Assembly: GCF_001258055.1 (NCBI RefSeq)
Contig: NZ_CVRM01000002.1
Span: 1 to 64,000 of the forward strand
Source: Phaeobacter italicus
GTDB lineage: Bacteria > Pseudomonadota > Alphaproteobacteria > Rhodobacterales > Rhodobacteraceae
Length of the DNA stretch: 64,000 bases
Reading direction: 5' to 3'
The notes beneath the pieces are model-generated. The model was given only the letters and a program-made list of their open reading frames with translations. It had not been told where the DNA came from and searched no databases. A program made the translations under genes and the position numbers. Below are positions 32,806 to 42,157 of the stretch, piece by piece. The first letter of the stretch is position 1, and every line of letters starts with the position of its first letter.

Positions 32806-34695
32806 ATGGATGCTTTTCTCTATCAGGCGACAATTTACCTCGCCGCCGCTGTAATCGCCGTCCCCATTGCCGCGCGCTTGGGGCTGGGTTCTGTTCTTGG
32901 GTATCTGGCCGCTGGCATCATCATTGGCCCGGTTCTGGGGCTGGTCGGAAGCGAAACAGAAGACCTTCGCCACTTCGCCGAATTCGGCGTGGTGATGATG
33001 CTTTTCCTGATCGGCCTGGAGCTGGAACCACGCGCGCTATGGGCCATGCGGCACAAGCTCATCGGGCTTGGCGGACTTCAAATCCTTCTCAGTACAATTG
33101 CCCTGATGGGCGCCGCGATGCTGGCAGGTGAGACCTGGCAGGTCGGTCTGGCCATCGGTCTGGCCCTCTCTCTGTCTTCGACAGCGATCGTGCTTCAAAC
33201 CCTATCTGAAAAGGGATTGATGCGAACAGGAGGCGGGCGGGCGACCTTTTCGGTGTTGCTGACCCAGGATATCGCGGTGATCCCGATACTTGCGCTTTTG
33301 CCCCTTCTGGCCGTCAAAAATGCGGCGCAGTTCAATGGCGACGGGTCAATCACCCGCGCTGCCGAAGACGGTCATGGCGCCCACGGCCACGCCACCCTGT
33401 CACTGGTCGAAGGCCTGCCAGGGTGGGGGGTTACGTTGGTGACCATCGCGGCCGTCGGCGCGATCATTCTGGCCGGTGTTTACCTGACCCGCCCCGTCTT
33501 CCGCTTCATTCACGCCTCAAATCTGCGGGAAATGTACACTGCGCTGGCGCTGATGATCGTTGTCGGGATTTCCTTTCTGATGACGCTGGTTGGGCTCTCC
33601 CCCGCACTGGGGGCGTTCCTTGCCGGTGTTGTGCTTGCCAACAGCGAATTCCGGCACGAGCTGGAAAGCGACCTCAATCCCTTCAAGGGGCTCCTGCTTG
33701 GCCTGTTCTTCATCACCGTCGGCGCTGGTATCAACTATCGGCTCTTTCTTGCAGAACCCGGTGATCTGATCGGTCTTGCCCTTCTTGTGATCGTGGCAAA
33801 GGGGGTCGTGCTTTACTTTGTTGGGAAATCCTTTGGCCTCAAGAAACGCGATCACTGGCTGTTCACGTTTGGGCTCGCGCAGGCCGGTGAGTTTGGATTT
33901 GTCCTGCTGGCCTTCTCCCGCCAGCTGAATGTCGTCCCGCCTGCCCTGTCGGAAAAACTTCTGCTGATCATCGCCCTGTCGATGCTGATCACGCCGCTTC
34001 TGTTCATCCTCTATGATCTCCTGTCGAAATACAGCAAAGACGCCCCGAAGGAGCATGAGGCAGACGAGATCGACGAGGAAGGCCCCGTTATCATCGCAGG
34101 CATTGGCCGCTTTGGGCAGATCGTCAACCGGCTGGTGCGCGCAAGCGGGTTCAATACGGTTGTTCTGGACAGCAACATGGAATCCGTCCAGCTGATGCGC
34201 CGCTTCGGCGTGAAGAGTTTCCTGGGCGATCCCACCCGCCCCGAACTGCTAAAGGCGGCGGGCATCTCCAAGGCCCGTGTTCTGGTTGTCGCCCTTGATG
34301 ACAAAGAGGCCGCGCTGAGGCTGGTGGCGCACGCCCGCCGCGGCCATCCAGACCTTCATATCGTCGCGCGTGCCTATGACCGCAATCATGTCTATGCGCT
34401 TTATCAGGCTGGGGCCAATGATATCGTCCGCGAGGTCTTTGATGCCTCGCTGCGTGCCGGACGCTATGTGCTGGAGAACATAGGGCTCAGCGAATACGAG
34501 GCGGCAGAAGCGGAACAGACTTTCTATGCCCACGACCGTCAGGCTGTGCGCGAGCTGGCAGGCGTCTGGAAACCGGGTGTGCCGACAGCTGACAATCCCG
34601 AATACATTGCCAAGGCTCGCAATCTTGAAAAAGACCTCGAAACTGCGGTCCTTGAAATGATCGAGGCGCGCACCGCGAAGGACAAATCGGCGTAA
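32806..34695 (+). CDS. Kef-type (CPA2) cation:proton antiporter with TrkA-N domain
   Basis: A 629-aa inner-membrane protein. The N-terminal CPA2 domain has about 12 transmembrane segments (ATIYLAAAVIAVPIAARLGL; GVVMMLFLIGLELEPRALWA). A His-rich cytoplasmic or periplasmic loop (DGHGAHGHA) occurs near residue 195. From about 425 there is a Rossmann RCK/TrkA-N domain (GPVIIAGIGRFGQIVNRLV) that binds NAD(H) or glutathione adducts and gates K+ efflux in Kef systems. The start at 32806 follows the family; no kefF/kefG ancillary gene is adjacent. Confidence 0.9.
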   Translation: MDAFLYQATIYLAAAVIAVPIAARLGLGSVLGYLAAGIIIGPVLGLVGSETEDLRHFAEFGVVMMLFLIGLELEPRALWAMRHKLIGLGGLQILLSTIALMGAAMLAGETWQVGLAIGLALSLSSTAIVLQTLSEKGLMRTGGGRATFSVLLTQDIAVIPILALLPLLAVKNAAQFNGDGSITRAAEDGHGAHGHATLSLVEGLPGWGVTLVTIAAVGAIILAGVYLTRPVFRFIHASNLREMYTALALMIVVGISFLMTLVGLSPALGAFLAGVVLANSEFRHELESDLNPFKGLLLGLFFITVGAGINYRLFLAEPGDLIGLALLVIVAKGVVLYFVGKSFGLKKRDHWLFTFGLAQAGEFGFVLLAFSRQLNVVPPALSEKLLLIIALSMLITPLLFILYDLLSKYSKDAPKEHEADEIDEEGPVIIAGIGRFGQIVNRLVRASGFNTVVLDSNMESVQLMRRFGVKSFLGDPTRPELLKAAGISKARVLVVALDDKEAALRLVAHARRGHPDLHIVARAYDRNHVYALYQAGANDIVREVFDASLRAGRYVLENIGLSEYEAAEAEQTFYAHDRQAVRELAGVWKPGVPTADNPEYIAKARNLEKDLETAVLEMIEARTAKDKSA

Positions 34696-34716
34696 AGGCA
34701 GTACTCAGAAAACACA

Positions 34717-34745
34717 AAAAAGGGCAGCCCGAAGCTGCCCTTTTT
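34717..34745. terminator. Bidirectional terminator between the Kef-type gene and cobT
   Basis: AAAAAGGGCAGC and GCTGCCCTTTTT pair perfectly around CCGAA. Confidence 0.9.
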
Positions 34746-34776
34746 GGTTTGGATCATACGTATTCAGATCGGCAGA

Positions 34777-35793
34777 TCAGCCGTCTGCAACACCTGCTTC
34801 GGCAAATGTCGCCATGCCGCTGTGGCACGCAATTGCACCACGAACGATCTGGATTGCCAGAGCCGCGCCAGAGCCTTCGCCCAAGCGCAGATCAAGGGAC
34901 AGGAACGGCGGTTTGCCCAGTTCTTTCAGAAGGGCCGCATGTGCACCTTCAGCGCTCTGGTGTCCCGCGACAGCATGATCAAGCGCATCAGGGTGGGTTT
35001 TCATCAGGCAGGCCGCGGCAGCACAGCAGATGAAGCCATCCAGAATAACAGGAATGCGCAGCATCCGCGCCGCAACCATCGCGCCAGCCATCGCCGCGAT
35101 CTCACGCCCGCCCAAACGGCGCAGCGCCTCGATCCCATCCGTGATATGGTCGTCATGAAGGGCCACCCCCTCGGCAACAACCCGCGTCTTGATTGCCAGG
35201 CCCGCATCGTCCACGCCGGTTCCACGGCCCGTCCAATCGGCTGCCTCTCCGCCAAACAGCGCGCAGGCCAGTGCCGCCGCCGGAGTGGTATTGCCGATGC
35301 CCATCTCACCAACGACCAGCAGATCGGCTTGCGGGTCAACCGCGTTCCAGCCGGTCTGCAGCGCGGCCAAAAGCTCCTCCTCAGACATGGCTGCGTCTTT
35401 GGTGAAATCCTTGGTCGGGCGATCCAGATCCAGGCTGTGCACATCCAAACGCGCGCCTGCCAGCTTGGACAGCTGGTTGATCGCAGCGCCACCGTTCTGG
35501 AAGTTCCCAACCATCTGCGCCGTCACCTCACCCGGAAAGGCCGAAACCCCCTGGGCCACAACACCATGATTGCCAGCAAAGATGATAACCTGCGGCGCGC
35601 TGATCGTTGGACGGGGATTGCCACGCCAACTGCTGTACCAGATCGCCAGATCTTCAAGGCGGCCCAAAGAACCCGGTGGTTTGGTCAGCTGACCGTTGCG
35701 TTCGGCGGCAGCAGTTTCAGCCTGCGCGTCAACGCCAGGTGTCTCGGCCAACTGGGCCCGAAATTGATCAAGTGAAAAGAGCGGTGACAGCAT
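34777..35793 (-). CDS. cobT: Nicotinate-nucleotide--dimethylbenzimidazole phosphoribosyltransferase
   Basis: A 338-aa enzyme making alpha-ribazole phosphate for the lower ligand of cobalamin. Family signatures are clear: [17 protein letters not shown] near residue 35, [33 protein letters not shown], and the C-terminal [10 protein letters not shown] carrying the catalytic Glu. It is divergent from cobS, which uses its dephosphorylated product. No cobalamin riboswitch is visible in the 100-bp shared region. Confidence 0.95.
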   Translation of the reverse strand: MLSPLFSLDQFRAQLAETPGVDAQAETAAAERNGQLTKPPGSLGRLEDLAIWYSSWRGNPRPTISAPQVIIFAGNHGVVAQGVSAFPGEVTAQMVGNFQNGGAAINQLSKLAGARLDVHSLDLDRPTKDFTKDAAMSEEELLAALQTGWNAVDPQADLLVVGEMGIGNTTPAAALACALFGGEAADWTGRGTGVDDAGLAIKTRVVAEGVALHDDHITDGIEALRRLGGREIAAMAGAMVAARMLRIPVILDGFICCAAAACLMKTHPDALDHAVAGHQSAEGAHAALLKELGKPPFLSLDLRLGEGSGAALAIQIVRGAIACHSGMATFAEAGVADG

Positions 35794-35893
35794 TGCAAAG
35801 CCTCATTGCATCGAAGGGGTCGTCGCAGGTAAAGCGGTTTAACCGTATGTACCCGGAACCCCTCATACCGCAAGTCCTGCCAGAGCCCTGCTT

Positions 35894-36652
35894 ATGCGAA
35901 AAAACGACATCCTGATTACAGATATCCTGCTCTCACTGGTTTTGTTGACCCGGCTTCCCCTGCCGCACTTGAACAAAACCGACTTTGCCAGACAATCCAA
36001 GGCTGTATGGGCCTTCCCTATTGCCGGTTTTGCGGTTGCGCTGGCGGCTTGTCTCGCAGTGTCAGTGGCCGTCTGGGCGGGGCTAAGCCCCGCGATTTCA
36101 GCGGGAATTGCCATCGGTGTGCAGATCCTCCTGACTGGCGCGATGCATGAGGACGGGCTTGCCGATACCGCTGATGGGTTCTGGGGCGGATTTGAGCGGG
36201 CGCGCAGACTTGAGATCATGAAGGACAGCCAGATCGGCACTTACGGCGTTCTTGCGCTTATCCTTGGCATTGGACTGCGTTGGACCGCGCTAGGCACGCT
36301 GATTGCTGGCCCGGGCATCTGGGTGCTTGTCCCCCTGGCCATGTTGAGCCGATCAATGATGCCAGTTGTGATGACAGCGCTGCCCAATGCGCGCGGACAT
36401 GGCCTGTCGCAATCTGTCGGTCGCCCACAAAAGGCGCCCGCTGTGATCGGCGTCCTGAGCGCCCTGTTCGTCGGACTGTTTGTTGCAGGCTGGGCGACGT
36501 GGCTGGTGCTGCTGGTCATGGCTGTTGCGACCTGGGGCATTGTCGCCCTCGCAAAGCGGAAGATCGGCGGGCAAACTGGTGATGTCCTGGGGGCGACGCA
36601 ACAGATCAGCGAGATTGCAGGGCTGCTTGCCCTGGTTGCCATATGCTCCTGA
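35894..36652 (+). CDS. cobS: Adenosylcobinamide-GDP ribazoletransferase (cobalamin synthase)
   Basis: A 252-aa integral membrane enzyme that joins adenosylcobinamide-GDP and alpha-ribazole. Conserved motifs: LTRLPLP near the N-terminus, FPIAGFAVAL, and HEDGLADTADGFWGG (about 77-91) with the acidic metal-binding residues, followed by RRLEIMKDSQIGTYGVLALI. Several hydrophobic segments follow. It is divergent from cobT. CobU and CobC are not adjacent, so the rest of the nucleotide-loop pathway is elsewhere. Confidence 0.94.
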   Translation: MRKNDILITDILLSLVLLTRLPLPHLNKTDFARQSKAVWAFPIAGFAVALAACLAVSVAVWAGLSPAISAGIAIGVQILLTGAMHEDGLADTADGFWGGFERARRLEIMKDSQIGTYGVLALILGIGLRWTALGTLIAGPGIWVLVPLAMLSRSMMPVVMTALPNARGHGLSQSVGRPQKAPAVIGVLSALFVGLFVAGWATWLVLLVMAVATWGIVALAKRKIGGQTGDVLGATQQISEIAGLLALVAICS

Positions 36653-36675
36653 CGCAAGACACATCTCGCGCATGA

Positions 36676-36709
36676 AAAAAGGGTCGCACCGTCTGGCGCG
36701 ACCCTTTTT
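36676..36709. terminator. Bidirectional terminator between cobS and carD
   Basis: AAAAAGGGTCGC (36676-36687) pairs with GCGACCCTTTTT (36698-36709) around a 10-base loop. Confidence 0.85.
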
Positions 36710-36727
36710 CGTTGGCTGATACGGAAA

Positions 36728-37237
36728 TCAGGCAGCGCGGGAGGTCAGAACCTCATCCACCTGCTTGGCTGCCGAAATCTCGTCACCACCGGACACGGCT
36801 GCCACTTCGCGGGTCAGACGCTCCAACGCGGCTTCATACAGCTGGCGCTCAGAGTAGCTTTGCTCACGCTGGTCATCCGTGCGGTGCAAATCGCGCACCA
36901 CCTCAGCAATCGAGATCAGATCACCAGAGTTGATCTTCTGCTCATATTCCTGCGCACGACGGGACCACATGGCGCGCTTGACCTTGGCTTTCCCCTTGAG
37001 GGTCGTCATGGCTTTGGCGATCACGTCAGGCGAGCTGAGCGAACGCATCCCGATTTCGGTTGCCTTGTGCGTCGGCACCCGCAGGGTCATCTTGTCCTTT
37101 TCGAAGGTGATTACGAAAAGCTCCAGCTTGAAACCGGCCACTTCCTGTTCTTCGATCGAAATGATCTGGCCAACACCGTGGGCCGGATACACAACATAGT
37201 CGTCAGGCCGAAACTCTGGCTTCTTCGATTTGGTCAT
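36728..37237 (-). CDS. carD: CarD-family RNA-polymerase-binding transcription regulator
   Basis: A 169-aa protein. The N-terminal Tudor-like RNA-polymerase-interaction domain (FRPDDYVVYPAHGVGQIISI, residues about 8-60) is followed by a helical DNA-binding domain with the characteristic RRAQEYEQKINSGDLISIAE segment. CarD proteins stabilise open promoter complexes, often at rRNA promoters. It lies downstream of the helicase-hslR-fdxA genes in the same direction but after a 419-bp gap, so it probably has its own promoter. Confidence 0.93.
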   Translation of the reverse strand: MTKSKKPEFRPDDYVVYPAHGVGQIISIEEQEVAGFKLELFVITFEKDKMTLRVPTHKATEIGMRSLSSPDVIAKAMTTLKGKAKVKRAMWSRRAQEYEQKINSGDLISIAEVVRDLHRTDDQREQSYSERQLYEAALERLTREVAAVSGGDEISAAKQVDEVLTSRAA

Positions 37238-37656
37238 ACAGGTCTTTCCTCGCTATGTGTCGGCTCTCCTGCCGACAAGGCCACAACAGCTCTCACGGCG
37301 CGTAGATCACGCGATCCGCGTCGTTCGAGATGTCGCAGAAAAGCCGCCAACAAGACCGTGCAGCACAGCGCGCACAGCCGAGGCGGGCATCCGTTGATTG
37401 CTCAATTATGAAATCACCATATCACATTTTTCGCCCTGAAAAAAGACAGTGCCCGGCCAACACCAGCCACGCAGCCCCGAAACCAAGGAGCAAATTCCTG
37501 TTTTTAGGGCAGATCGGGCAGGTTTCTGCCCAATTGCGCGATATCTGAGCGACAGACAGCACCGCAAACGACTCGGCTGATCACAGCGATCAGCCACCGA
37601 ACACGGTGCCGGAATGGCAAAGACCACCCGATTGGGTGGTCCGGAACATTTTTTGA
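37238..37656. other. 419-bp intergenic region with several hairpins, upstream of carD
   Basis: No protein gene is evident. The part near 37400-37445 is A/T-rich (ATTATGAAATCACCATATCA) and may be the carD promoter. Hairpins: GGGCAG/CTGCCC around 37508-37530, and a perfect GGCTGATC/GATCAGCC stem at 37575-37595. The fdxA terminator is at 37622-37641. A long leader or small RNA on the minus strand is possible. Confidence 0.45.
37622..37641 (-). terminator. Probable terminator of fdxA
   Basis: GACCACCC and GGGTGGTC form a perfect 8-bp stem around GATT, 15 bases past the fdxA stop. Only a short T run follows, so termination may be partial. Confidence 0.55.
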
Positions 37657-37995
37657 TTATCCGCCTTCGCCAGGTGCCTCGGAGAAGTATTTCTCCAGTT
37701 TACCTTCTTCGCCATCACGCTCTTCTGCGTCGGGAAGCGGGTCTTTCTTGGACACGATGACAGGCCACATCTCGGAATATTTGCGGTTGAATTCAACCCA
37801 CTTGTCCATATCCGGCTCTGTGTCAGGACGGATCGCATCTGCCGGGCATTCTGGCTCACAGACGCCACAGTCGATGCATTCATCCGGATGGATGACCAGC
37901 GTGTTCTCACCCTCGTAGAAACAATCCACCGGGCAGACTTCGACACAGTCTGTGTATTTGCAGGCGATGCAGTTGTCCGTAACGACGTAGGTCAT
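37657..37995 (-). CDS. fdxA: Seven-iron ferredoxin
   Basis: A 112-aa ferredoxin of the 3Fe-4S/4Fe-4S type. Cysteines at 9, 17 and 50 fit the 3Fe-4S cluster and those at 21, 40, 43 and 46 the 4Fe-4S cluster, exactly as in Azotobacter FdI shifted by one; C12 and C25 correspond to its free cysteines. The acidic C-terminal extension is typical for alphaproteobacteria. It lies 63 bp after hslR in the helicase-hslR-fdxA-carD block. Confidence 0.95.
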   Translation of the reverse strand: MTYVVTDNCIACKYTDCVEVCPVDCFYEGENTLVIHPDECIDCGVCEPECPADAIRPDTEPDMDKWVEFNRKYSEMWPVIVSKKDPLPDAEERDGEEGKLEKYFSEAPGEGG

Positions 37996-38058
37996 GGTGG
38001 GCGAGTCCCGTAGCTGTTTCGCGAATAGCTAATTCACAAGTCGCCCGGCTTCAAGGTG

Positions 38059-38433
38059 TCAAAACGCTGTATCTTTGCGACTAAGATCAAGCGCCCTGCG
38101 CTCTTTCTTGTCTGGGCGACCTTTTCCCTCGTATCGCGGATTTCGCGGCACAGGATCCTGCTTTTCAGTCAAATCAAAGTACAGCCCCTGGGCCTCTGGG
38201 GCGGGCCCACGACGTGTTCCCAAGGCCTCAACGCGGACGGTACGGATGATGTTGCCCTGCGGAAAGGTCAGAACATCACCGATGGTGACGTTCTGAGCCG
38301 GTTTTGAGATCTTCGCGCCATTCAGACGCAAATGGCCGCCGCTGACCAGTTTCGAGGACAGGCTCCGGGTCTTGAAGAACCGGGCCTGCCACAGCCATTT
38401 GTCGATCCTGATCTTTTCAGACGGCGGCGTCAT
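38059..38433 (-). CDS. hslR: S4-domain RNA-binding protein (Hsp15-like)
   Basis: A 124-aa protein with an S4 domain over residues 8-70 (IRIDKWLWQARFFKTRSLSS; VSGGHLRLNGAKISKPAQNV) and a basic C-terminal tail (KGRPDKKERRALDLSRKD). Hsp15 in E. coli binds stalled 50S subunits carrying peptidyl-tRNA. It starts six bases after the helicase stop, so the two RNA-binding proteins are translated from one message. Confidence 0.9.
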   Translation of the reverse strand: MTPPSEKIRIDKWLWQARFFKTRSLSSKLVSGGHLRLNGAKISKPAQNVTIGDVLTFPQGNIIRTVRVEALGTRRGPAPEAQGLYFDLTEKQDPVPRNPRYEGKGRPDKKERRALDLSRKDTAF

Positions 38434-38439
38434 GAGCGA

Positions 38440-41400
38440 TCAGTCGCCTTGCTTCAGCCCCATGAGAGCCGCTGCAAAGGGGTTGTCCGGATCGATCTGC
38501 TTTTCCTTCTTCGGCGGACGGGCCGAATAGGTCTTGCTTCCCTGATCCTGACGCGGACCGCCCTTCTTGCCAGGCTTGCCGCCGCGCGGTTTTCCACCTT
38601 TGCCACGAGGGCCGTCACCGCCACGCTTTGCGCCACCGCGGCCTTCGCCGTCGCCTGCCTGCTGACCGCGACGACCTGCGCCACGCTGGCCACCTTTGGC
38701 ATTGCGAGCACGGCCCCAGGTGAAGGTGTAGAAGACTTCCATCTCCTGCTCTTCGACCTTGGCGTCTGCCGCGTCACCCACAGGGGTTTCGATTTCCGCA
38801 GTTTCCGGGATCGGATCTGAGGCGGCAGCATCGGCAAGTGTTTCCGCAACCGGAGCAGCGCCAGCATCAGCGATGTTGGCGACCTCTGCCGGAACATCGG
38901 CCGGGGTCACACCTGCAACAGCGTTATCTTCCGTGACTGCTGCAGTATCGGTTTCATCAGGAGCCGCTGCGGGTGTGTTTTCCGCCTGCTGCGCGGCGTC
39001 CATGACCGGAACATCTGCAGCAGGGGTACCCGTTTCGGTGACAACCGCATCAACGGGCTTGGCTTTGATCCGCTCACCTTTGTCAGCGTTATAACCCAGC
39101 CCCTGCATCAGGTCTGCGAACTGCTCCAGCGTCATGCCAGTGATCGACAGCATGTCGGGCTTCGCTTCGAAACCGCCACGGCTGTCTTCATTGCGCAGCA
39201 TGTCTGCGAGGCGCTCCAGCATGTCGATGCGGATCATCCGTTCGCCAGCATTGCGATACCCGCACATGGTATCATAGCCCTCGGGCGCATCGGCGTTCAC
39301 GGGAACTGTCACCAGACCAGCGGGCGGCGAGTCGGGGAACTCGCTCAGGCCCTGCGACAGCGCCCAAAGCACCAGACGCAGACGCGTTGGAGCGGGCTTG
39401 AGCAGAAGCGGCATGAAGATCGTGAACTGGCCAAAGCGAATGCCATGCTTGCGCAGCGCACCACGGGCGTCCTGATCCAGATCCTTGACTTCCTGCGCGA
39501 CGGCAGCGCGCGGCAGGATGCCCAGTGCCTCGACCATGCGGAAGGCGAAACCACGGGCAAGCCCGGTCAGTTCTTCATCGCGCTGCAGGTTCAAAAGCGG
39601 CTCAAACAGCGCATTGACCTTGCGGGAAATAAAATGCTGAAGGCGGCGTTCGACCTTTTGGGCAACGTCAGGGCCTGCGGCCTCGTCCACGAAGACTTCG
39701 ATCTGCGGGTTCAGCGGGTCTGCGCCGGCAACCAATTTGCCGACCGCATGTTCACCCCACATCAGGCCACCCTGATCGGTAAAGTCGATTTCGGTATCGG
39801 GAGCGTTGTAAAAACGATCGGCGCGCAGATGGAATTGCGGTGCGAGCGCCTGCATGGACGCGGACTTCAGCGCCTTGGCTTCGGCGCCTTGGGCGCCTTT
39901 GTCCGGCGAGAACCGGAACCCTTCGAGACGACCAACGAATTCACCTTCGACGGTCACTTCACCCTTGTCATTTACTTCGGCCAAAAGGGCCTCCTTCTGT
40001 TTGAGCCGGCGCAAAAGCACGGATGTGCGCCGGTCCACAAATCGCTGAGTCAGACGTTCGTGCAAGGCGTCCGACAACCTGTCTTCTACAGCGCGGGTTT
40101 CGCCACGCCAATGACTTTCATCACGAACCCACCCGTTGCGTTGCGCAACATAAGTCCAAGTTCGAATAAAGGCCAAACGTTTCGACAATGCGTCAATGTC
40201 ACCATCAACGCGGTCAATCCGCTTGATCTGGCGGGCCAGCCAATCGTCAGGAACAACCCCAGACCCATGCAGATATTGGAATAGAACACCCAAAAGACCA
40301 GAGTGTTCCGACTGGGAAATGCCGCGAAAGTCCGGAACACGGCAAACATCCCACAGCAAGCGGACCGACTGCGCGTTGGTTGTGCGCGCCAGAATCTCAT
40401 CCTGCTGAGAAAGGGATTTGAGAGCGATCAAATCATCCGCCTCACGGGCGCGCACCAGCGTTTCGTCCTGCGGCGGTGATTCGAGCGAACGGATCAGCGC
40501 CTCTACGGTGCCAAACTGGAGCGCCGAGTTGCGCCAGTTGAGTTTTTTGAGCGGGGTAAACCGATGCTCCATGATGGCTTGGGCCACGCCATCATCAAGC
40601 GGCGGGGCGTCACCTGTTACCCCGAAACTGCCATGGCTCATGCCACGACCGGCCCGTCCGGCAATCTGCGCCAGTTCATTGGGGGCGAGCTGACGCATCC
40701 GGCGGCCATCGAACTTGCTCAGCGAAGAGAACGCCACATGATCGATATCCAGGTTCAGCCCCATTCCGATGGCATCTGTCGCCACCAGATAATCAACCTC
40801 ACCATTCTGGTACATGGCGACCTGCGCGTTGCGCGTTCTGGGGCTCAGCGCCCCCATCACGACCGCAGCCCCACCTTTCTGGCGGCGGATCAGCTCCGCG
40901 ATGGCGTAGACATTGTCGATGGAGAAACCAACGATCGCGGTGCGCGGCGGCATTCGGCTGATTTTCTTGGATCCCGAATAGACCAGATCCGACATCCGTT
41001 CGCGGCGCATGAACTGCACGCCAGGCACAAGCGCAGAGATCGGCCCGCGCATGGTATCAGCGCCCAGGAACAACGTCTCACGGGTGCCACGCGCCCGCAG
41101 CAGGCGATCCGTGAACACATGGCCGCGCTCTGGGTCGGCGCAGAGTTGAATTTCGTCGATTGCCAGAAAATCGCACCCCATGCCTTCAGGCATCGCTTCG
41201 ACGGTACAGATCCAGTACTGAGCGCGGGGCGGGACGATCCGCTCTTCGCCGGTGACCAGCGCCACAACCGAAGGCCCCCGTGCGGCGACAACCTTGTCAT
41301 AGACCTCCCTCGCCAGGAGCCGCAGGGGAAAGCCCATAATCCCGGTGCGATAACCCAACATGCGCTCGATCGCGTAGTGGGTCTTGCCGGTGTTGGTTGG

Positions 41401-41451
41401 CCCCAGCACCGCAACAATGCGGCGGTCACCGGAAATCTGCGCGCCTGTCAT
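38440..41451 (-). CDS. Suv3-like ATP-dependent RNA helicase with RGG-rich tail
   Basis: A 1003-aa superfamily-2 helicase related to mitochondrial Suv3. Motif I GPTNTGKTHYAIERML (about 17-32), motif II AIDEIQL, and the late motif ELAQIAGRAGRGMSHGSFG are intact. The middle to C-terminal helical domain is family-typical. Residues about 800-905 are an acidic, Ala/Pro-rich linker and about 915-985 are Gly/Arg/Lys-rich (GGQRGAGRRGQQ; RGKGGKPRGGKPGKKGGPR), likely RNA-binding. It is the first gene of the hslR-fdxA block. An RNA-turnover or ribosome-linked role is inferred from mitochondrial Suv3 and from hslR. Confidence 0.88.
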   Translation of the reverse strand: MTGAQISGDRRIVAVLGPTNTGKTHYAIERMLGYRTGIMGFPLRLLAREVYDKVVAARGPSVVALVTGEERIVPPRAQYWICTVEAMPEGMGCDFLAIDEIQLCADPERGHVFTDRLLRARGTRETLFLGADTMRGPISALVPGVQFMRRERMSDLVYSGSKKISRMPPRTAIVGFSIDNVYAIAELIRRQKGGAAVVMGALSPRTRNAQVAMYQNGEVDYLVATDAIGMGLNLDIDHVAFSSLSKFDGRRMRQLAPNELAQIAGRAGRGMSHGSFGVTGDAPPLDDGVAQAIMEHRFTPLKKLNWRNSALQFGTVEALIRSLESPPQDETLVRAREADDLIALKSLSQQDEILARTTNAQSVRLLWDVCRVPDFRGISQSEHSGLLGVLFQYLHGSGVVPDDWLARQIKRIDRVDGDIDALSKRLAFIRTWTYVAQRNGWVRDESHWRGETRAVEDRLSDALHERLTQRFVDRRTSVLLRRLKQKEALLAEVNDKGEVTVEGEFVGRLEGFRFSPDKGAQGAEAKALKSASMQALAPQFHLRADRFYNAPDTEIDFTDQGGLMWGEHAVGKLVAGADPLNPQIEVFVDEAAGPDVAQKVERRLQHFISRKVNALFEPLLNLQRDEELTGLARGFAFRMVEALGILPRAAVAQEVKDLDQDARGALRKHGIRFGQFTIFMPLLLKPAPTRLRLVLWALSQGLSEFPDSPPAGLVTVPVNADAPEGYDTMCGYRNAGERMIRIDMLERLADMLRNEDSRGGFEAKPDMLSITGMTLEQFADLMQGLGYNADKGERIKAKPVDAVVTETGTPAADVPVMDAAQQAENTPAAAPDETDTAAVTEDNAVAGVTPADVPAEVANIADAGAAPVAETLADAAASDPIPETAEIETPVGDAADAKVEEQEMEVFYTFTWGRARNAKGGQRGAGRRGQQAGDGEGRGGAKRGGDGPRGKGGKPRGGKPGKKGGPRQDQGSKTYSARPPKKEKQIDPDNPFAAALMGLKQGD

Positions 41452-41489
41452 GTCTTATCCTCACACCCGGGCCGAACCGCTGTCCGGCC

Positions 41490-42059
41490 TCAAAGTTCCT
41501 TGCCTTCGACGGTATCTTTCAACCGCTCAAGGGCGCTGGTTATCTGCTCGTGGTGCGGATGTATAGCCTGCGCACGTTGATAGGCCTCATAGGCCCGGTC
41601 GGGGTCGTTGAACTGTTCAAACATCGTCCCCAAGGCAAAGATGGCGTTGTAGTCATCTGGGTTGAGGGTCAGCGCACGCTCCAGATCCGCCACTGCAGGA
41701 CCAAATAACCCCACAGAGAAATAGGCACGTGCGCGTTCATACCAGCCTTTGGCGAAATCCGGCGCGTGGTCCGTTAGTGCGGTCAGATGCTCCACCGCCA
41801 TCTGAGGCTCTCCCCGCTCCAGCGCATCAAGCCCGCGCTGCAGCAGGAAATCCATCGCCGGCGATCCACTTTTGCGCCAGATGGCCTGCAATGCGCGGTC
41901 GATTGCAACCGCGTCCTTCGGGTCAGCGTCTGCCAACTGGGCAAGCAGATCAGTTTCGGTTTTCGCGACTTGGGCCTCAACTTGCGGCGCAAGCGAAATG
42001 AGGGCTGTCAAACACGTTGCCGCCACGATAGCTTTGAGCTTGGAGAGTTTTGCAACCAT
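41490..42059 (-). CDS. Exported tetratricopeptide-repeat protein
   Basis: A 189-aa protein with a signal peptide (MVAKLSKLKAIVAATCLTAL, cleavage near VEA-QV). Three TPR units cover about residues 65-180 (GLDALERGEPQMAVEHLTAL; AVADLERALTLNPDDYNAIF; AYEAYQRAQAIHPHHEQI). The ATG at 42059 is chosen because it gives a proper signal sequence; the frame is open for 47 more codons upstream without a ribosome site. It lies 38 bp upstream of the helicase gene, so it may share its transcript. Its binding partner is unknown. Confidence 0.82.
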   Translation of the reverse strand: MVAKLSKLKAIVAATCLTALISLAPQVEAQVAKTETDLLAQLADADPKDAVAIDRALQAIWRKSGSPAMDFLLQRGLDALERGEPQMAVEHLTALTDHAPDFAKGWYERARAYFSVGLFGPAVADLERALTLNPDDYNAIFALGTMFEQFNDPDRAYEAYQRAQAIHPHHEQITSALERLKDTVEGKEL

Positions 42060-42157
42060 GATGCATTGAGTGTAACCGCGCAGCCGGCGTTTTCCAGAGC
42101 AGAGGGCCCTTCCCTCACATAAAATTGCGGGCTGCGATCCAAAATTGAGGACGACCA

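Noticed and set aside
35794-35893. Cobalamin riboswitch between cobT and cobS
   Set aside because: The gap is only 100 bp and no B12-box-like sequence is visible on either strand.
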